Shown: piece by piece, positions 33,571-42,558 of the stretch
Layout of the letters: each line of letters starts with the position of its first letter
Position numbering within the stretch: the stretch's first letter is position 1
NCBI GenBank assembly: GCA_017746715.1
Contig: JAGHZQ010000051.1
Span: 39,125 to 103,124 of the forward strand
Direction: 5' to 3'
Origin: Cyanobacteria bacterium SBLK
Lineage (GTDB): Bacteria > Cyanobacteriota > Cyanobacteriia > Cyanobacteriales > Spirulinaceae
Length of the DNA stretch: 64,000 nt
Position numbers and translations under genes: made by a program
The notes under the pieces: generated by a model
Seen by the model: only the letters and a program-made list of their open reading frames with translations
What the model was told of the DNA's origin: nothing
Databases searched by the model: none

Positions 33571-33970
33571 AAAACTATTCTCTTTGATGTGACTTATATT
33601 TCTTTTATGACAAAAAAATAATGAGTCGCGACGGATCGAAATCTAATATTTTTGTGTATAGAATCATTGACACTCTTAGTGTTTAAGTCTAGCGACTCAA
33701 ATAACTATTAATATTTAAATCCTCACTGTAAATTGCGCTTAAGTAGAAATACCAAGAGTTGAGAACAGTACAGTATGAAAGGCGAGATTTTTAGATAAAG
33801 TTATCGTTAAAAATCCGCACAACCAGAACATCTCCAGAAGCCGTAAATTAAAACAATAGAAAATTCCCCTGATGAGCGATCGTTTGTCGCTAAGTTTGAC
33901 GTGGGTATTCATCTGCCCTATCGCGGAAAAACAAACCTCAAACCCTCAGTCTGTGAAAGGAGATTGGTCA
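33571..33970. promoter_or_regulatory. Divergent haloperoxidase-gap1 intergenic region
   Basis: 400 bp, AT-rich, holding both promoters. AAGGAG at about 33957-33962 serves gap1. I see no clear inverted repeat or other structured element. Confidence 0.4.
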
Positions 33971-34996
33971 ATGGCTAAACTAAAAGTTGCGATCAACGGT
34001 TTCGGTCGGATCGGTCGCTTGGTGGTGCGATCGGGGGTGAAAAATCCCAACCTAGAATTTGTCGGTATTAACGACCTCTTTCCCCCAGAACAACTTGCCT
34101 ATATGTTCAAATACGATTCCACTCACGGCAAGTTTCCGGGGACGGTAGAAGGAAACTCAGAAGGAATCACCATCGACGGTCATTTTATTCCCTGTACCGC
34201 CATTCGCGATCCGGCGGAATTGCCTTGGGGCGATCGCGGTGTTGATTATGTTGTCGAAGCTACAGGACTGTTTACCAAATACGACGGTGCCAGCAAGCAC
34301 GTCCAAGCCGGAGCAAAACGGGTGGTTTTGTCGGCACCGACGAAAGATCCCGAAAAAATCAAAACGATGGTGATGGGAGTCAATCACGAAGAATTCGATC
34401 CCGCTACCGATATTATTGTTTCTAATGCCAGTTGTACGACCAATTGTTTGGCACCGGTCGTTAAAGTCATTAACGATAATTTCGGCTTGGCAGAAGGGTT
34501 AATGACTACCGTACACGCCGTCACGGCGACCCAACCCACCGTTGACGGTCCCAGTAAAAAGGATTGGCGTGGGGGACGCAGTGCGACGCAAAATATCATC
34601 CCTGCGTCTACCGGCGCCGCAAAAGCTGTAACGCTAGTTTTACCGGCTTTAAAAGGAAAGTTGACCGGGATGGCTTTTCGCGTTCCTACCCCCGATGTTT
34701 CTGTCGTCGATTTAACCGTTAAAACGGAAAAAGCAACCAGTTACGAAGAAATTTGTCAAGCCATGAAAGCGGCTTCGAAGAATGGCTTAAAAGATATTCT
34801 CGGTTATACGGATGAATCGGTCGTATCGATGGATTTTAAAACCGATCCTCGTTCGAGTATTTTTGATGCAGGGGCGGGTATCGAGTTAAATTCGAATTTC
34901 TTTAAGGTTGTCTCTTGGTATGACAATGAATGGGGTTATTCTTGCCGCGTCGTCGATTTGATGCTTTCGATGGCTCGCAAAGAAGGGATTCTCTAA
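33971..34996 (+). CDS. gap1: Glyceraldehyde-3-phosphate dehydrogenase, glycolytic type
   Basis: 341 residues from ATG 33971, fixed by AAGGAG 9 nt upstream and the conserved MAKLKVAINGFGRIGRLVV; the frame is open 99 bp further. The catalytic Cys is in SNASCTTNCLAPV. Sequence features (FVGINDLFPPEQLAYMFKYD, AELPWGDRGVDYVVEATG) fit the cyanobacterial NAD-dependent Gap1 rather than the photosynthetic Gap2. It acts in glucose and glycogen breakdown, supplying the NADH that hydrogenase and AdhE consume. It is monocistronic. Confidence 0.92.
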   Translation: MAKLKVAINGFGRIGRLVVRSGVKNPNLEFVGINDLFPPEQLAYMFKYDSTHGKFPGTVEGNSEGITIDGHFIPCTAIRDPAELPWGDRGVDYVVEATGLFTKYDGASKHVQAGAKRVVLSAPTKDPEKIKTMVMGVNHEEFDPATDIIVSNASCTTNCLAPVVKVINDNFGLAEGLMTTVHAVTATQPTVDGPSKKDWRGGRSATQNIIPASTGAAKAVTLVLPALKGKLTGMAFRVPTPDVSVVDLTVKTEKATSYEEICQAMKAASKNGLKDILGYTDESVVSMDFKTDPRSSIFDAGAGIELNSNFFKVVSWYDNEWGYSCRVVDLMLSMARKEGIL

Positions 34997-35157
34997 AAAG
35001 ATAGTTTCTTCCCTCGAAAATCAATTTTTACTCTCGCAAGTGGGGTGCGTTACGCTGTCGCTAAGCGCACCCCTACGAAAATTTTCTTAAATTAAAATAA
35101 AAAAATTTGAGTTTTGAGAAAATTGACATAATATAAACATATCCTTCATCCCTGTCC

Positions 35158-35188
35158 GGGGCAAGCGCTTTTAGTTTGCCCCCCTTTT
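35158..35188 (+). terminator. Terminator between gap1 and the thymidylate-synthase-like gene
   Basis: GGGGCAA (35158-35164) and TTGCCCC (35176-35182) with an 11-nt loop, followed by CCTTTTTA. It lies 160 bp past gap1; a TTGAGT-N16-TAATAT promoter-like pair at 35107-35134 sits just before it, so a very short transcript is possible. Confidence 0.6.
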
Positions 35189-35286
35189 TATTATTATTTC
35201 TTGTATGAGTGAGTGTTCGTTGGCAAAACCTTGATTTTTAATTAGCGATCGTGTAATAATATAAGACTTTCTAAGTATTTTTTATT

Positions 35287-36804
35287 ATGTCTGTTATTTC
35301 CCACCCCACTCAATTTCAATATCAACCCTTATACAAACCCAATCAAGTTCTCTGCGGAATGGGTCAAACGGCGATCGTGACGGGATGGACGGTAAAAAGT
35401 ATATTAGCTAAGCATTTAGAGCTTTCTGAATACGCAGCGATCGGCCAATTATACAGTCCGACGAGAGGAATTAGTTTATTATTACGCAATTTACTTTTGA
35501 ATCCTCACGTTCGTTTTTTGGTGGTACTCAATGCAACGCAAGAGGATCGCAATGCTGGTGGGAGTCAGTGTTTATTAGATTTCTTTCAACACGGTTTTAG
35601 AGCAGGAAAAAGCGATACGGGGCGAGAGATTTGGCAGATTGAGTCGAAGATTACAGGGTATATCGATCGCGAAATTCCCGCCCTTATTTTAGAACAGTTG
35701 CGGCACGATTTCGAAGTACGAGAAGCGAGTGCGATCGACGAGGCGATCGCCATTGTTAAATCTTTTGCACAATCCCCCCTAACCCCCCTTTCCAAGGAAG
35801 GGAAAGAGAGAGAATGGGGAGAACCACTAGAATTTCCTTTATCTCAAACTATTCCAGAAATATTGCCGGGCGATCGCTACGGACATTTAATTAAAGGAAA
35901 AACTATCGCCGAAACGTGGGTAAAAATTATCCATCGCATCAAAACAACGGGAACGATTCGTCCGACGGGTTACGATGGACAATGGCAAGAACTCATCGAT
36001 TTAATGGCGGTTGTAACGGACGAACCTCAAAAATTTTATTTTCCCGAACCGAATTATTTACCCTGCGATCGCGCTTTTATTAAGGAGTATATCCCGCAAA
36101 TTCTCGACGATGCTCCTTATCGAGAAGGGGTAAAATATACTTACGGACAACGCTTGCGATCGTGGTTTGAACGAGACCAAATCGAACAAATTATTCAGAA
36201 ATTGATTAAAGAAATTGATGCAGCAAGTGCGGTAATGTCTTTATGGGATGTTCGCGATCACGATCGCGGTGGAAGTCCCTGTTTAAATCATATTTGGGTC
36301 AGAGTTGTAGAAGACGAATTATCATTAACGGCAACAATTCGCAGCAATGATATGTTTTCTGCTTGGCCATCAAATGCAATGGGGTTAAGGGCATTGCAGC
36401 AGTATATTCGCGATGAAATTGCTCGACGTTCCCAATATAATCTAAAAATGGGTTGTTTGATTACTATCAGTCAAAGCGCTCATATTTATGACGATTGTTG
36501 GGAGAATGCCGATCGCCTGATTCAACAGCAATATTCTCGTATTATTCGAGAACGAGATTATTTCGATCCTGTAGGAAATTTTTTAATCGAAATAGAGGAT
36601 AATCAAATTATAGTCAAACACACCACACCGGGAAGTGGCGAAATTATTGCCTCTTATTCAGGGACTCATCCGTTAAAACTGGTCAGACAGATTTGCGAAA
36701 ACTCTCCTGCTATTCGACCCGATCATATTGGATATTTGGGAATTGAATTGCAAAAAGCATCAATTGCTTTAAAAAACAAGCAAGAATACATTCAAGATCG
36801 TTAA
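35287..36804 (+). CDS. Thymidylate-synthase-like protein with N-terminal DUF4346-like domain
   Basis: 505 residues. The N-terminal 160 residues (GQTAIVTGWTVKSILAKHL, VRFLVVLNATQEDRNAGG) resemble the DUF4346/MtrA-like domain that precedes some unusual thymidylate synthases. The C-terminal half has the synthase core: GSPCLNHIWVRVVEDEL with the candidate nucleophilic Cys, then TIRSNDMFSAWPSNAMGL, which corresponds to the dUMP-binding RSxDxxLGxPxN region. It may make dTMP or a modified pyrimidine deoxynucleotide; the altered core leaves this open. Between the domains, QSPLTPLSKEGKEREWG is a translated copy of a C-rich intergenic repeat. It heads a cassette with a dCMP deaminase and a deoxyribosyltransferase-like gene. 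Confidence 0.7.
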   Translation: MSVISHPTQFQYQPLYKPNQVLCGMGQTAIVTGWTVKSILAKHLELSEYAAIGQLYSPTRGISLLLRNLLLNPHVRFLVVLNATQEDRNAGGSQCLLDFFQHGFRAGKSDTGREIWQIESKITGYIDREIPALILEQLRHDFEVREASAIDEAIAIVKSFAQSPLTPLSKEGKEREWGEPLEFPLSQTIPEILPGDRYGHLIKGKTIAETWVKIIHRIKTTGTIRPTGYDGQWQELIDLMAVVTDEPQKFYFPEPNYLPCDRAFIKEYIPQILDDAPYREGVKYTYGQRLRSWFERDQIEQIIQKLIKEIDAASAVMSLWDVRDHDRGGSPCLNHIWVRVVEDELSLTATIRSNDMFSAWPSNAMGLRALQQYIRDEIARRSQYNLKMGCLITISQSAHIYDDCWENADRLIQQQYSRIIRERDYFDPVGNFLIEIEDNQIIVKHTTPGSGEIIASYSGTHPLKLVRQICENSPAIRPDHIGYLGIELQKASIALKNKQEYIQDR

Positions 36805-36836
36805 GATCGCAAAAAAAATCAATAATAGGAGAATTT

Positions 36837-37265
36837 ATGACAGTATTAAGCGATAATGATACTATTGCTTATCTTCGCTTTTATCGTTTGGAATCTAAAG
36901 CCTCCCCAGAATTATCTCCACCAGATTTAGATAGTCCAGCAAGATTGGATGTGATTCCTGAAAACGCTCCTAACAAGTTGGTATATTGGATTAACGATCA
37001 AAATCATTTATGGAGAAAAAGTCGTGATGCTTTAAATCGAGAATTACAAAAATCTCCCAAGTTTAAAGCAGCAAAAAGTAAACTCAATCAGACAACTCTA
37101 TCTTATCAAACTCAATCATTTATAAAAAAATGGTTAGCCCCTATCTCAGTATCAATTTTAATACTTGTTTATTTGTTTGCTAATCAAAAAACAGGGTTAA
37201 ATGAGCTTATTTTAGCACTGATTCCTGTTGTGTACACAATTATATCTGAATTCCAAAAATCTTAG
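36837..37265 (+). CDS. Small two-helix membrane protein
   Basis: 142 residues, with AGGAG about 8 nt before the ATG. A soluble N-terminal part (WINDQNHLWRKSRDALNREL, charged and helical) precedes two C-terminal hydrophobic helices, WLAPISVSILILVYLFA and LNELILALIPVVYTIISEF. I know no family for it. It starts 32 bp after the synthase-like gene and its stop is separated by one base from the deaminase start, so all three are co-transcribed. The layout, a short cytoplasmic domain plus two membrane helices beside nucleotide enzymes, recalls membrane effectors of nucleotide-based defence systems, but only by analogy. Confidence 0.7.
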   Translation: MTVLSDNDTIAYLRFYRLESKASPELSPPDLDSPARLDVIPENAPNKLVYWINDQNHLWRKSRDALNRELQKSPKFKAAKSKLNQTTLSYQTQSFIKKWLAPISVSILILVYLFANQKTGLNELILALIPVVYTIISEFQKS

Positions 37266-37266
37266 A

Positions 37267-37824
37267 ATGTCTTCTCACAAAAATTCATCACTTCCAAGAC
37301 CAACTTGGAATGAATACTTTTTAATGCTGGCAAAATTGGCAGCAATGCGCTCGACTTGTTTGGCTTTTCCTGTGGGTGCAGTTATTGTTAAAAATAAACA
37401 AGTTGTAGCGACGGGCTATAATGGCTCTCCATCGGGTACCTCTCATTGTATTACTCAAGGATATTGCTATCCCGGTTTAAATAGTTGTGATGAAAGTAGT
37501 ACAATGCCATCGCGAGCGGTTCATGCTGAAGCGAATGCGATCGCGCAAGCTGCAAAACATGGAATATCCACTCATAATGCGAGTATCTATGTAACTTTAG
37601 AACCGTGTTTATCTTGTTTGAAATTGATTATTTCTGCCGGAATTACCGAAGTTTTTTATGAAACAACTTTTTACAAAAAAGAGGGTAATTTTGTTAGAGA
37701 CTCTTTTATTAAGGATGGATTGATCGAATTAAATCAAATTCCTTTATCGGAGTCCGTAAAAAAACAAGCTGCATTTTTTTTAAGAAATCCAACAGTGTCT
37801 GCAAGACAGAAAATGCTAGAATAA
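37267..37824 (+). CDS. dCMP deaminase family protein
   Basis: 185 residues from ATG 37267, one base after the preceding stop. The zinc-dependent deaminase motifs are HAEANAIAQAAKHG (catalytic H-A-E) and LEPCLSCLKLIISAG (P-C-x2-C). The inserted zinc-site region SHCITQGYCYPGLNSCDESS is typical of dCMP deaminases of the ComE/DCTD type, and VGAVIVKNKQVVATGYNGSP opens the domain. It would convert dCMP to dUMP, the substrate of a thymidylate synthase, consistent with the head gene of the cassette. The C-terminal tail (AFFLRNPTVSARQKM) is unusual. Confidence 0.85.
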   Translation: MSSHKNSSLPRPTWNEYFLMLAKLAAMRSTCLAFPVGAVIVKNKQVVATGYNGSPSGTSHCITQGYCYPGLNSCDESSTMPSRAVHAEANAIAQAAKHGISTHNASIYVTLEPCLSCLKLIISAGITEVFYETTFYKKEGNFVRDSFIKDGLIELNQIPLSESVKKQAAFFLRNPTVSARQKMLE

Positions 37825-37851
37825 TTTGAAAATGTTCTAAGATTGACAGCT

Positions 37852-38292
37852 ATGAATAAATTACAAGTCTATATTTCTGGTGCATTAACGGGAATTTCAA
37901 ACCCAGAAAAAGTCAAAAAATTCTATGAATCTATTGGTCTTTTATGTGAAGAACGGGGATTGAAATCCTATATCCCGCATTTGAATACAGATCCAATTAA
38001 AAATGCAGATATCACTCCCGATCGGGTTTTCAAAACTGACAAGCATATGGTTGAAATATCCGATCTTGTCGTTGCTTATCTAGGATGTCCCTCTTTAGGT
38101 GTTGGTATGGAACTTGCTTATGCTGAAAGTAAAAATATTCCTCTCATTCTTCTCTATGAAAAAGAGAAAAATATTTCTCGATTTCCTCGAGGTATTCCGA
38201 CCGTTTTTGCAGAAATAAAATTCAAAAATTTTAGTGATGCGATCGCTCAGCTTAACATTATTCTCGAACAATGGAAATTAAAACAATATTAA
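37852..38292 (+). CDS. Nucleoside 2-deoxyribosyltransferase-like protein
   Basis: 146 residues from ATG 37852; a TTG 9 nt earlier is less likely. The Rossmann-like pattern fits the 2-deoxyribosyltransferase family: VYISGALTGISNPEKVKKFY at the start, ITPDRVFKTDKHMVEISDLVVAYL in the middle and GVGMELAYAESKNIPLILLY, where GxxxE holds the likely catalytic Glu. Members exchange or hydrolyse the base of deoxynucleosides or nucleotides. It follows the deaminase by 27 bp. It completes a set of four genes acting on deoxypyrimidines, or sensing them. Confidence 0.75.
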   Translation: MNKLQVYISGALTGISNPEKVKKFYESIGLLCEERGLKSYIPHLNTDPIKNADITPDRVFKTDKHMVEISDLVVAYLGCPSLGVGMELAYAESKNIPLILLYEKEKNISRFPRGIPTVFAEIKFKNFSDAIAQLNIILEQWKLKQY

Positions 38293-38305
38293 AACATAAT
38301 CAATC

Positions 38306-38351
38306 AGAGCGATCGCCAACTTTTCCAACCCGAAAAAAGCGCGATCGCTCT
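38306..38351. terminator. HIP1-based hairpin between convergent genes
   Basis: AGAGCGATCGC (38306-38316) and GCGATCGCTCT (38341-38351) are perfect 11-bp arms with a 24-nt spacer. It separates the nucleotide cassette from the convergent isochorismatase-like gene. Confidence 0.45.
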
Positions 38352-38354
38352 CTT

Positions 38355-39128
38355 TCATTCTGCTTTTATCCCCGCTTTTAACCGTTGAGAATCGCTCACA
38401 AAACCAAAACATTGCTTGACATTATAAAGGGTTGCTTGCAAGCAGTATTCTGGAGAAGTCGTCGCCGCACAGTCTTGCAATAAAATGCAATCGTAACTCA
38501 AAAAATTGGCATCTTGTAAGGTTGCCATGACGCATTGATCGATGTTCACCCCAGCAAAAAAGAGGGTTGTTTTACCCAAATTTTTCAAAATACTGTCGAG
38601 GGGCGTGTCCCAAAACCCGCTCATGCGATACTTATGAATGCGGATATCTTCCGGTTTTTGTTCCAATTCATCCACTACCGCAGCTGCCCAACTATCAAGG
38701 GTTAACACGGGTGCGTTATTTTTCGGGAGGGGATCCCCCAAACCGACCCCCTCTCCCGTCGGATTGTAAACGTGGCGAAGACCCGCGCTAATATTGAGCA
38801 GATCGGGACGATTGCCCCAATTAACCCAGAGAATGGGAATATGATGCGATCGCAATTGTGGGAGTAAATTTTGCAAGGGTGCAATAGGGGATCTCGCAGG
38901 ATTGACATCCACCCCAATACTCGCCAGCCAACCGTCAGGATGACAAAAATCGTTCTGCATATCAATAATGAGAAGGGCAGCTTTGGCTAAATCCAAGCGC
39001 AATGTTTTCGTTTCCGTCGGCAAAGTAATAATATGAGGTTTTAAAGGAGAGCGAGTGATGTCGGCAATTTCGGCATTCACCTGCCAAGCATTGGGAGGAG
39101 TCCCTAGAATGTGGAGGGGTTCGTTCAT
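38355..39128 (-). CDS. Isochorismatase-family cysteine hydrolase
   Basis: 257 residues. The catalytic triad of the family is visible: Asp in LLIIDMQNDFCHPDGW, Lys in IHKYRMSGFWDTPLDSIL, and Cys in FFAGVNIDQCVMATLQDA. GVNIDQCV is the usual cis-peptide and nucleophile region. Members hydrolyse amides such as ureidoacrylate, biuret or nicotinamide. The long N-terminal extension before the fold (about 45 residues) resembles RutB-type enzymes. It is divergent from the TRZ/ATZ amidohydrolase, 258 bp away, suggesting a shared degradation pathway; the substrate is unknown. Confidence 0.87.
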   Translation of the reverse strand: MNEPLHILGTPPNAWQVNAEIADITRSPLKPHIITLPTETKTLRLDLAKAALLIIDMQNDFCHPDGWLASIGVDVNPARSPIAPLQNLLPQLRSHHIPILWVNWGNRPDLLNISAGLRHVYNPTGEGVGLGDPLPKNNAPVLTLDSWAAAVVDELEQKPEDIRIHKYRMSGFWDTPLDSILKNLGKTTLFFAGVNIDQCVMATLQDANFLSYDCILLQDCAATTSPEYCLQATLYNVKQCFGFVSDSQRLKAGIKAE

Positions 39129-39386
39129 AGTCTGGCGATCGGCAATCTAACTGAATGGGATGTTTTTTATTCAGCCACATCTCGATTCAAAATACGAACC
39201 ATCCTTAGCAAAATTTAGCAAAATGGATAATTTATCCCTTCTTTATGCCAAAATAATGCAGAGATAAGTCTTGGAAGAGGTATAAACCGTTCGCCAAATA
39301 TGCTAAGATTGCCGCGATTATCAATCGATCGTAAAAATAAAAATTGATAATTATATCTTTCACCCCTTTTTCTATCAATAATTGTT

Positions 39387-40793
39387 ATGGATTTCACGAT
39401 TCAAAAGGTTTTAATTCTCACCGATACGGGATATCGTACCGTTGATATTCGCATTGAAGGCGATGCGATCGCTCATATTGCGCCGGATCTCGAAGCGCGA
39501 GGAACGATCGTTAATGGAGCAAATAAGTTATTGTTACCGGGCTTTATCAATGCCCATACTCACTCTTCAGAAATGTGGCAGCGCGGATTAATTTCTCCCT
39601 ATCCTTTAGAATTGTGGCTAACGCAACTTTACGATTGTCCCGTCATCAATCTCGAACAAATTTATCTGAGTGCTTTGGGAACGGCAGCAGAAACATTATT
39701 ATCGGGAGGGACTTGCGTTGTCGATCATTTAGTTCTCATTCCGGGTAAAGAACTGGAAACCGTTGAGGCAACGATTCGCGGCTATCGAGAGATTGGCATT
39801 CGAGCGTTTATCGGTCCTTTAATCTACGATCGCGCACTCGATGCGGGTATTCCCGATGAGGGTGCAAATCGGGAAATCGAGCCGTTTTATTGGACGGCAG
39901 AGCAAAATTTAAACTTCCTCCAAGCTGCAATTGAAAAGTTTCATCGTCCCGAAGAAGGGATTGGTATTATGACAGCACCGACGGGGATGCAGTTGTGTTC
40001 CGATGCACTTTTTAAAGGCTGTATCGAACTCAGCGATCGCTATAATTTATGCCGTCATACCCATTTATTAGAAACGAAAGCACAGGAAAAATTAGCTTGG
40101 GAAAAATACGGTTGCACGGCGGTTGCCTATTTAGATCGCATTGGTTTTTTGAGCGATCGCACTTCTTTGGCCCATTGCGTCTGGTTGAATGATGAAGATA
40201 TTTCTCTCTTGGCAAAAACGCGATCGACAGTAGTACACAATCCCTTGAGTAATTTACGTTTGGGTAGCGGTATTGCTCCAGTTTTAAAATATCGTCAAGC
40301 AGGGGTTAATGTGGCTTTTGGTTGCGATGGAACGGCCAGTAGTGACGGTCAGGATATGCTAGAAGCCATTAAAATCGGTACGATGTTACACAATACAACG
40401 GATTTTGAGTATCGCAATTGGATCGATCCCAAAAAAGCGGTAAAAATGGCCGCTTTAGGAGGTGCAACGGGAATTAAATTGGCAGATAAAATCGGATCCT
40501 TAGAAGTGGGGAAAAAAGCCGATTTGGTTCTCTATGACTTAACCAATTTATCGTTATTACCCCGTACCGATCCCGTCGGATTGTTGATTTTTGGCCGTCC
40601 GACTCGAGTTGTGGATAGTGTTTGGGTCAATGGCGATCGCATTGTCGCGGAAGGAAAACCCACCCGGATCGATATAGAGAAATTGCGTCAAGATTTGTTT
40701 CAGTATAGTGATTGGACTGGCGATACAAAATCTTCAACAACTCAGAAAATGGAGGCACATTATCGTCACGTTATGGGACTGCCTGGCAGTTAA
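39387..40793 (+). CDS. TRZ/ATZ-type amidohydrolase
   Basis: 468 residues of the metal-dependent amidohydrolase superfamily. Metal ligands are in GFINAHTHSSEMW (H-x-H), CRHTHLLETKAQEK, LAHCVWLNDEDI and FGCDGTASSDGQD (Asp). The C-terminal beta domain has GSLEVGKKADLVLYDL and VDSVWVNGDRIV. Relatives deaminate or dechlorinate triazines, guanine, S-adenosylhomocysteine or methylthioadenosine, and are often named by homology only. Its position between an isochorismatase-type amidase and transporters hints at breakdown of a nitrogen heterocycle or ureide. Confidence 0.87.
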   Translation: MDFTIQKVLILTDTGYRTVDIRIEGDAIAHIAPDLEARGTIVNGANKLLLPGFINAHTHSSEMWQRGLISPYPLELWLTQLYDCPVINLEQIYLSALGTAAETLLSGGTCVVDHLVLIPGKELETVEATIRGYREIGIRAFIGPLIYDRALDAGIPDEGANREIEPFYWTAEQNLNFLQAAIEKFHRPEEGIGIMTAPTGMQLCSDALFKGCIELSDRYNLCRHTHLLETKAQEKLAWEKYGCTAVAYLDRIGFLSDRTSLAHCVWLNDEDISLLAKTRSTVVHNPLSNLRLGSGIAPVLKYRQAGVNVAFGCDGTASSDGQDMLEAIKIGTMLHNTTDFEYRNWIDPKKAVKMAALGGATGIKLADKIGSLEVGKKADLVLYDLTNLSLLPRTDPVGLLIFGRPTRVVDSVWVNGDRIVAEGKPTRIDIEKLRQDLFQYSDWTGDTKSSTTQKMEAHYRHVMGLPGS

Positions 40794-40841
40794 CACTTGA
40801 ATTTAATTTAACTATCGTTTATCTATCGTTTATCTTTTGAG

Positions 40842-42530
40842 TTAATCTAGCTGCTCTTCTCCAATATCGACTAAGGCAAGCGGTGCATTTTCTGGATATC
40901 TTAAATCTTCAACCAATTGTTGGACTTCTAAAGGCGGAGGAGGAGTGAAACGGGAGACCGATAGGGTTATCGTAAAGTTGAGAATTGCCCCGACTGCACC
41001 GATTCCTTGAGAACCGATGCCAAAGAACCACGCAGGCATTCCCAAAAACTGTTCGCCGATGATATAAGAAGCGGTAAAAATTAAACTGACCAGCATCCCC
41101 GCGATCGCCCCTTCTTTATTGGTTCGCTTGTCGAAAATTCCCAATAAAATAACCGGACAAAAACAGGCCGAGGCAAAACCGATAGACATGGTGATAATTT
41201 CCCCCACAAATCCGGGGGGATTAATGCCAAAATAGCCGGCAATGACGATCGCGACGCAAACCATGACTCTCCCTAAAAGCACCCGTTTTTCTTCGGAAGC
41301 CTCGGGATCGATGAGGCGATAATAAATATCGTGGGCAATGGAACTGGAAATCACCAAAAGCAGTCCCGCTGCTGTCGAGAGGCAGGCAGCCAATCCTCCT
41401 GCCGCAACGAAGGCAATGACCCAAGGGGGGAGTTGGGCGACTTCGGGGGTAGAAAGAAAAACAATATCGCGATCGATGGTAATTTCGTTACTATTGTCGT
41501 CTGGGGTTAATTCGATGCGCCCGTTGTGATTTTTATCGTCAAACTGTAATAGCCCCGTATTTTCCCATTTTGTCACCCAGTCCAAAGCATGAATTTTCGT
41601 GGGGGTTTTGTCGTGTAAGCTGGTAATGAGATTGTAGCGGGAAAATTCGGCGATCGCAGGAATTGTCGTCACCAGAATCGCAATAAAAAGCAATGCCCAA
41701 CCCACGGAAAACCTCGCCGCCCGAGGACTGGGGACGGTATAGAAACGAATGAGAATATGGGGCAATCCTAATATTCCCAGGGTACTGGAGAGGCTAATAA
41801 ATAGAACGTCGAGTTGGGATTTATTGACAAAAGGCCGAGTGTATTCGGGAAATCCCAGATCGATGGCGATCGCATTGAGTTTGTCTGTAATATCCCCAAA
41901 AACAAAGGCGAGTTGAGGGATGGGATTTCCCGTTAACATCCATGAGATCGCCCAAGCTGGAATTAAATAAGCGGTAACTAAAACAATATATTGGGCCACC
42001 TGCGTCCATGTAATTCCTTTCATTCCGCCTAAAACGGCAAAAAAACCCACGATCGCCATGCCAATAACGACTCCCGCACTAATGGGAATTTGCAAAAAAC
42101 GGCTGAAGACAATCCCCACCCCGCGCATCTGTCCGGCAACATAGGCGATACAGATAATCAGGGAGATGGCCACGGCAATGAGGCGGGCGATGGCAGAATA
42201 ATAGCGATCGCCGATAAAGTCCGGGACGGTATATTTACCGAATTTTCGCAGGTAGGGGGCAACCAGCAAACCCAACAGAAAAAATCCTCCAACCCCAATG
42301 TAGATCGTGCCATCGTAACCGAGGAAGGCGATTAATCCGGTAAAAGAGATAAAAGTGGCGGCAGACATTGTATCGGCGGCGGTGGCGATACCGTTGGCAA
42401 TGGCGGGGATGCCTTGCTCGGCCACAAAAAAACCTTTCGTATCTCGAACTCGCGATCGCCAACCGATATAGAGATAAACGAGAAAAGATAGAATAACAAA
42501 AAGAAAGGTCCAAGACTCGGCATTCATCAT
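40842..42530 (-). CDS. Sodium:solute symporter, copy A
   Basis: 562 residues (the second ATG at 42527 is equally possible), with about 13 membrane helices of the SSS family and the ActP/VC_2705 subfamily look: FVAEQGIPAIANGIATAADT, GGMKGITWTQVAQYIVLV, a long extracytoplasmic insert (DDKNHNGRIELTPDD), and a C-terminal acidic tail. The first-helix motif reads ADTMSAATFIS, where copy B has the common ADWMSAASFIS; this region lines the sodium and substrate site. It is a tandem duplicate of the next gene, 28 bp away. Substrates in the subfamily include acetate and other small acids. Confidence 0.88.
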   Translation of the reverse strand: MMNAESWTFLFVILSFLVYLYIGWRSRVRDTKGFFVAEQGIPAIANGIATAADTMSAATFISFTGLIAFLGYDGTIYIGVGGFFLLGLLVAPYLRKFGKYTVPDFIGDRYYSAIARLIAVAISLIICIAYVAGQMRGVGIVFSRFLQIPISAGVVIGMAIVGFFAVLGGMKGITWTQVAQYIVLVTAYLIPAWAISWMLTGNPIPQLAFVFGDITDKLNAIAIDLGFPEYTRPFVNKSQLDVLFISLSSTLGILGLPHILIRFYTVPSPRAARFSVGWALLFIAILVTTIPAIAEFSRYNLITSLHDKTPTKIHALDWVTKWENTGLLQFDDKNHNGRIELTPDDNSNEITIDRDIVFLSTPEVAQLPPWVIAFVAAGGLAACLSTAAGLLLVISSSIAHDIYYRLIDPEASEEKRVLLGRVMVCVAIVIAGYFGINPPGFVGEIITMSIGFASACFCPVILLGIFDKRTNKEGAIAGMLVSLIFTASYIIGEQFLGMPAWFFGIGSQGIGAVGAILNFTITLSVSRFTPPPPLEVQQLVEDLRYPENAPLALVDIGEEQLD

Positions 42531-42558
42531 TATTTTTATTACAACTCGAGTTCGAGAA

